A stretch of 64,000 nucleotides of DNA, taken from contig NZ_CP122458.1 of the NCBI RefSeq assembly GCF_032598905.1, positions 1,364,001 through 1,428,000 on the forward strand. Direction: 5' to 3'. The DNA comes from Streptomyces sp. 11x1 (GTDB lineage Bacteria > Actinomycetota > Actinomycetes > Streptomycetales > Streptomycetaceae). A program made the position numbers and the translations under genes. The notes below the pieces were generated by a model. That model did not search any database and was not told the DNA's origin. It saw nothing but the letters and a program-made list of their open reading frames with translations. Numbering within the stretch: position 1 is the first letter of the stretch; each line of letters opens with the position of its first letter. Shown in pieces: positions 63,896 to 64,000 of the stretch.

Positions 63896-64000
63896 ATGAA
63901 CCACGCCACGACCGTCTGGCAGGCGAACCGGTTCGGCGTCATGACCGGGGCGGAGGCGCTGGTCGAAACCTCGCTCGCCGCCGGAGTGGACGTCTGCTTC
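63896..64000 (+). CDS. TPP-dependent acetolactate synthase-like enzyme, N-terminal part
   Basis: The first 35 codons only; the gene runs off the right edge. After about 16 residues it reads TGAEALVETSLAAGVDVCF, the start of the pyrimidine-binding domain of acetolactate synthase/benzoylformate decarboxylase-like enzymes. GAAGGGA precedes the ATG. The divergent IclR gene and its paired operators suggest regulated catabolic use. The exact substrate is unknown. Confidence 0.75.
   Translation, partial: MNHATTVWQANRFGVMTGAEALVETSLAAGVDVCF

Overview
The window is very GC-rich, uses GTG and TTG starts freely, and carries families typical of Streptomyces (a conservon, a WhiB-like regulator, an AbfB-type secreted glycosidase, many IclR/TetR/GntR regulators). 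It reads as Streptomyces chromosome. All functional calls rest on reading motifs and gene order by eye; no database search was run.

Region 1 (1-18.7 kb) is the right-hand part of a prodiginine (undecylprodigiosin-type 'red') gene cluster. It runs redP (partial), redO, redN, redM, redL, redK, redJ, redI, redH, redG, all on the + strand and mostly overlapping or within about 60 bp, in the same order as the Streptomyces coelicolor red cluster. RedM and RedO activate and carry proline. RedN builds the bipyrrole using serine, and RedI O-methylates it. RedP, RedJ, RedL and RedK make the 2-alkylpyrrole from a fatty acid, malonyl-CoA and glycine. RedH joins the halves and RedG is a Rieske oxygenase that probably cyclises the alkyl chain. 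A short ORF in the redF position ends the cluster.

Region 2 (18.7-20.5 kb) is a scar. It has a partial tRNA-Pro 3' end with its own hairpin, an ABC-transporter fragment, a frameshifted and internally deleted sugar-nucleotide epimerase/decarboxylase gene, a 27-bp palindrome, and then an intact tRNA-Pro(GGG). This looks like the remains of an element integrated at the tRNA, directly at the cluster edge. A second, identical tRNA-Pro(GGG) lies at 42.1 kb in the same orientation.

Region 3 (20.6-44.3 kb) is mixed. It contains DUF309, TauE/SafE, a lipase, a WhiB-Dps pair, a broken glutathionyl-hydroquinone reductase-like gene, a GH15 enzyme, an IS982 transposase scrap, a secreted glycosidase and an MFS remnant. 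It also holds a complete-looking hydroxyproline catabolic operon (dehydrogenase subunits, deaminase, epimerase, GntR regulator) with candidate operators. Further on are a NUDIX-like protein, a TPR protein, two secreted cell-wall proteins, a TetR/oxidoreductase pair with two clear operator palindromes, and a frameshifted transketolase pair next to the second tRNA-Pro.

Region 4 (44.3-52.5 kb) has a LysR regulator, kbl-tdh (threonine to glycine) and a conservon (cvnA-D) with a GAF protein as fifth member. Region 5 (52.5-64 kb) has a metallo-beta-lactamase-fold hydrolase, an amino-acid dehydrogenase with a TetR regulator, a TerD scrap, wrbA, and an amine-catabolism block (aldehyde dehydrogenase, IclR, copper amine oxidase, permease). 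It ends with another IclR gene divergent from a TPP-dependent enzyme cut by the window end.

Several conserved genes carry single-base frameshifts, often loss of one G before a T. These could be true decay or sequence errors, and I mark them as uncertain.
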